Positions 61,327 through 64,000 of a DNA stretch of 64,000 bases are shown in pieces. The notes under the pieces are model-generated. The model made no database searches. It had not been told where the DNA came from and saw only the letters and a program-made list of their open reading frames with translations. Source of the stretch: Lachnospiraceae bacterium (GTDB lineage: Bacteria > Bacillota > Clostridia > Lachnospirales > Lachnospiraceae); the NCBI GenBank assembly GCA_017621815.1, contig JAGASK010000014.1:1-64000 (forward strand). The letters run 5' to 3'. The stretch's first letter is position 1, and each line of letters begins with the position of its first letter. A program made the translations under genes and the position numbers.

Positions 61327-62061
61327 ATGAACCAGACCATTCAGGAACTTTTTGACAGGAAATCCGTAAGGGTTTATACGGATGAACCCATTATTCAGGA
61401 AGAGAAAAAACTTATTCTGGAATCAGCCCTGCAGGCGCCTACCGCCGGAAATATGGCACTTTACTCCATAATCGATATTCAGGAGCAGTCCTTAAAAGAC
61501 AGGCTTGCAGTCCTTTGCGACAATCAGCCCTTCATTGCCAGAGCTCCGCTTGTTCTGGTTTTTCTGGCTGATTACCAGAAATGGTATGATATGTTTGCCG
61601 CCTGTGCAAAAGACACTCCAAAGCTGGAGGAGGCAGATTTATTTTTAGCCATGGAGGACTGCCTGATTGCTGCTCAGAATGCCGTAGTTGCCGCACAGTC
61701 CATGGGTATCGGTTCCTGTTATATCGGTGATATTCTGGAAAACTTTGAAGAGCTTCAAAGACTTTTACAGCTTCCGAAGTATGCCGTTCCCTGCGCCATG
61801 TTGATTTTGGGAAGGCCCACACCTCAGCAGCTGGAAAGACAAAAACCCAAACGTTTTGAACTTGATGATATTGTCCACGTAAACAGCTATCATCAAAAAT
61901 CTTTCGAGGAAACAAAAATCATGTTTCAAAAACAAAGCGGCAAATCCGAAGAAGAACTTGTACCTTATATCACCGCTTTTGCAAAAAGAAAATTTTATGC
62001 GGATTTCAGGGAAGAAATGAACCGTTCCGTAAAAGCTATTTTAAAACACTGGGCAGACTGA
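61327..62061 (+). CDS. NfsA-like nitroreductase family oxidoreductase
   Basis: The 244-residue flavoprotein begins with NQTIQELFDRKSVRVYTDEP and has QAPTAGNMALYSIIDI (about 36-51). The late IGSCYIGDILEN segment, typical of the NADPH-dependent FMN nitroreductases, is also present. The ORF opens earlier, but AAAAGGAG is 9 nt before the ATG at 61327. It follows tyrS by 67 nt and may be cotranscribed. The physiological substrate is unknown. Confidence 0.88.
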   Translation: MNQTIQELFDRKSVRVYTDEPIIQEEKKLILESALQAPTAGNMALYSIIDIQEQSLKDRLAVLCDNQPFIARAPLVLVFLADYQKWYDMFAACAKDTPKLEEADLFLAMEDCLIAAQNAVVAAQSMGIGSCYIGDILENFEELQRLLQLPKYAVPCAMLILGRPTPQQLERQKPKRFELDDIVHVNSYHQKSFEETKIMFQKQSGKSEEELVPYITAFAKRKFYADFREEMNRSVKAILKHWAD

Positions 62062-62074
62062 CAACAGTCTGCCC
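62051..62074. terminator. Hairpin between the nitroreductase and kinase genes
   Basis: GGGCAGACTG and CAGTCTGCCC form a perfect 10-bp stem that includes the nitroreductase stop codon. No T tract follows on the plus strand, while the minus strand has AGTGTTTT. It probably ends both convergent transcripts. Confidence 0.6.
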
Positions 62075-62101
62075 GGTCCCTCCCTTAATTTGTCGGACAG
62101 A

Positions 62102-63004
62102 TTATTTGTTCAACAACGTTTTCACTTCCTCCATAGTCGGCGGGTTTAAGGGCAGAGGAAACCGGGAAATTGCCACTGCCGAACAGGCGCTTGCAAAACG
62201 CACCATTTCATCATCCGGCATATGATTGAGTAAACCGTAAACACATCCCGCCTTGAAGGTATCGCCTGCCCCCAATGTACTTTTAATCTCAACCGTAAAC
62301 GGTTTCATTTTCTTTATCGGCTGACCTTTTCTTCCATACAGCATTTCCTTTTCACCGCAGGTGATAATAACGAGACCTTCCGTATTTTCCACCAGCAGTC
62401 CATAAATTTCTTCCAGACTTTTATCCTTATACTGTTCGGAATTGGTACATTCCTTTGAAACAACATTGACAGCACAATACTGATGGAGACAACTGTCATG
62501 ACGGCTGTCTATTGTAACATAAGGCTTGCCATGCTTTACACAAAGCTCTGCTGCAGCCTGTGTTGCCTCAGCGAAATACGGGTCGATTGCAGCAGCCTTA
62601 CAGGCCTCAATATCAGCTTCCTTCGGCATATTCCAGCGTCTTTTTGCACCGGGCTCATACAGTGACTGAAACACTCCCATAGGAGAACGCACCAGCCCCG
62701 CTATCACTACATAATCCATCAGTCCCTCATATTCAGGGTCAAAGTACAGAGAGGATAAATCCACGGTTTTATCCCTGTAAAACTCCCTTAAAAGAGGCGC
62801 AACCTCTGTTCCGATATGAGTGCCGTCAATTTTTACCTTTACCCCTAATGAAGCCAGCACCGTTGCTGCCGTACCGGTTTCTCCTCCCGGCAAAAAATAC
62901 TTTTCTCTGATCTCCGAATATTCATCCGGCCGCAAAAAATCTCCCTTTAACCAAAAGGAATGGGTACCTAAAATCTGCCCGTGCATATAAACATCATAAT
63001 TCAT
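62102..63004 (-). CDS. PfkB family carbohydrate kinase
   Basis: The 300-residue ribokinase-like protein has the C-terminal signature LGAGDTFKAGCVYGLL (about 246-261) with catalytic Asp, and PGGETGTAATVLASLG near the N-terminus. It phosphorylates a sugar or nucleoside; specificity is not clear. The ORF opens at 63031, but AAAAGGAG precedes the ATG at 63004. It is the last gene of a three-gene unit with the Nudix and CsaA-like genes. Confidence 0.9.
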   Translation of the reverse strand: MNYDVYMHGQILGTHSFWLKGDFLRPDEYSEIREKYFLPGGETGTAATVLASLGVKVKIDGTHIGTEVAPLLREFYRDKTVDLSSLYFDPEYEGLMDYVVIAGLVRSPMGVFQSLYEPGAKRRWNMPKEADIEACKAAAIDPYFAEATQAAAELCVKHGKPYVTIDSRHDSCLHQYCAVNVVSKECTNSEQYKDKSLEEIYGLLVENTEGLVIITCGEKEMLYGRKGQPIKKMKPFTVEIKSTLGAGDTFKAGCVYGLLNHMPDDEMVRFASACSAVAISRFPLPLNPPTMEEVKTLLNK

Positions 63005-63074
63005 AAAAAAGCTCCTTTTTACAGCTTTCATTGCCTGCCGGATTTTTCTGCCGTTAAATCCGCATACCCTTAAA

Positions 63075-63602
63075 TTACCCCCGGCTTTCCGACTGCCGGT
63101 TCAGTTCAAATGCCTGCTTTATGCTGTCATAATGCAGGAAAATCCCCTGCTTTGCAAGCTCTTTTATTTCTTCCGGATCTGCCAGCTTAAAGCCTGCTGC
63201 CTCTTTTTCCTGAAGCCTTACATCCTCTTCCGTAAAATCCAGGACAAAACGGTACACATCCACAAAGTAATTGTCTCCTTCGCCGGGATTTTCCCTGTGA
63301 TAGGTAAAAAGATAGCCTCCTTCAGCCCCTGAAACGTCAATACCCGTCTCTTCCTTAATTTCTCTTTTGACCGCATCAAAAGAATCCTCGCCTGCCTGTG
63401 CCGCTCCGCCTGAAACCTCCCACCATCCGGGTGCCCATGCTTTTGTCATGACTCTCTGTGTAATTAGAAATCTGCCATCAGGCCTTACAATAACACCCAG
63501 AACGGTCAGGTGATATTCCCCGTCTTTAAGGCACCAGTCATTGCGCTTCATGGTACGCCCTGTTCTTTGTTTATTACTGTCATAAATATCCCAAAATTCC
63601 AT
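63075..63602 (-). CDS. Nudix hydrolase
   Basis: The 175-residue protein has the Nudix box GAAQAGEDSFDAVKREIKEE (about 66-85), then TGIDV, with the catalytic REIKEE. The N-terminal YDSNKQRTGRTMKR is seen in the IPP isomerase-like or NUDIX type 1 subgroup. It hydrolyses a nucleoside diphosphate-type substrate that I cannot identify. AAAGG lies about 11 nt before the ATG. It sits between the CsaA-like and kinase genes. Confidence 0.88.
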   Translation of the reverse strand: MEFWDIYDSNKQRTGRTMKRNDWCLKDGEYHLTVLGVIVRPDGRFLITQRVMTKAWAPGWWEVSGGAAQAGEDSFDAVKREIKEETGIDVSGAEGGYLFTYHRENPGEGDNYFVDVYRFVLDFTEEDVRLQEKEAAGFKLADPEEIKELAKQGIFLHYDSIKQAFELNRQSESRG

Positions 63603-63626
63603 GTCTGTATTTACCTTTCTGTTTTC

Positions 63627-63956
63627 CTAAAAAATCCTGTCTCCGTTTTCCACCTTTTCAGTCATCTGAAGCAAAACCACTCCCTGTTTGGATTCGGAGC
63701 CTAAAATGCGGACTTCGCTTTTTACAGAGCCGATATGCATAGGCGTCAAATTTACGCAGCATACAACCTGCTTTCCAATAAGCTCTTCCGGTGCATAAAG
63801 CTCCGTAATCTGTGCGGAAGAGGTTTTAATACCTATCTCCTCACCGAAATCAATGGTTAATTTATAAGCGGGCTTACGGGCCTTTTTGTTTTCTCCCACG
63901 TCAATAATCGTACCCACCCGCATATCCACCTTATCAAATTCATCTACGTTAATCAT
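63627..63956 (-). CDS. CsaA-like tRNA-binding protein
   Basis: The 109-residue protein is a single EMAP-II/tRNA-binding OB-fold with FDKVDMRVGTIIDV (about 7-20), the conserved NLTPMHIG (69-76) and VKSEVRILG. It resembles YgjH/CsaA, which bind tRNA or unfolded proteins as dimers. GGAGGTGGAG lies before the ATG. It is the first gene of a unit with the Nudix and PfkB genes; its promoter lies at or beyond the window edge. Confidence 0.9.
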   Translation of the reverse strand: MINVDEFDKVDMRVGTIIDVGENKKARKPAYKLTIDFGEEIGIKTSSAQITELYAPEELIGKQVVCCVNLTPMHIGSVKSEVRILGSESKQGVVLLQMTEKVENGDRIF

Positions 63957-64000
63957 AATGTTTCTCCACCTCCTTTGTCAAAAAGTATCAAACAATTTTA

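Noticed and set aside
1..64000. CRISPR array or prophage
   Set aside because: No regularly spaced identical repeats with unique spacers, no cas, integrase, terminase or capsid genes were seen.

Overview
The window looks like a chromosomal segment of a Gram-positive anaerobe of the class Clostridia, most likely family Lachnospiraceae. The grounds are the tsaE-tsaB-rimI-tsaD gene order, DUF975 and CmpB-type membrane proteins, three T-box leaders, an FMN riboswitch in front of an ECF riboflavin transporter, ptb-buk (a butyrate-kinase route to butyrate), a TrpB2-type tryptophan synthase, strong AGGAGG ribosome sites and TTGACA-N17-TATAAT promoters. I see no prophage, complete insertion sequence or CRISPR array. 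This is mostly core genome with a few accessory pockets.

Layout. 0-6.6 kb: two tRNA-Ser genes and a minus-strand operon for t6A tRNA modification, RNase Z, RimI and IspD. 6.7-10.4 kb: a MacB-like tripartite ABC exporter behind a palindromic operator. 10.5-11.9 kb: a riboflavin transporter with its FMN riboswitch. 11.8-16.1 kb: a von Willebrand lipoprotein and Tex, separated by a terminator that also holds the ribosome site. 16.2-17.9 kb: three small plus-strand genes. 17.9-21.8 kb: secA and frameshifted prfB. 21.9-23.8 kb: trpB2 with a Trp T-box. 23.8-26.9 kb: an aldolase, an unclassified reverse transcriptase with a structured upstream region, and an unknown protein. 26.9-30.4 kb: MATE and MFS exporters and an Rpn nuclease remnant.

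30.4-39.6 kb is rich in transport and regulation: an ABC-2 exporter behind phased repeats and a 28-bp leader hairpin, an AraC/GyrI-like regulator, a second ABC-2 exporter with DUF3021 and LytTR genes, and a MutS2-like ATPase that lacks the Smr nuclease. 39.6-43.5 kb carries a GH13 glycosidase and ptb-buk. 43.5-50.9 kb carries a DUF4143 ATPase, a sugar ABC importer and its YesM/YesN-type two-component system. 50.9-53.8 kb is a Trk potassium system.

53.9-64 kb: aspS (T-box apparently reading an Asn codon), a yybP-ykoY Mn2+ riboswitch controlling an orphan OadB/OadG-like pair, DUF305 and DAK-like small genes, tyrS (Tyr T-box followed by an unusual three-hairpin element), a nitroreductase, a PfkB kinase, a Nudix hydrolase and a CsaA-like tRNA-binding protein.

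The best candidates for something new are the reverse transcriptase with its inverted-repeat-bounded upstream RNA (24.9-26.3 kb), the Mn2+-riboswitch-controlled OadB/OadG pair (56.2-57.7 kb), and the CUUG-capped three-hairpin element in the tyrS leader (59.68-59.83 kb). All assignments come from reading the sequence; no database search was run.
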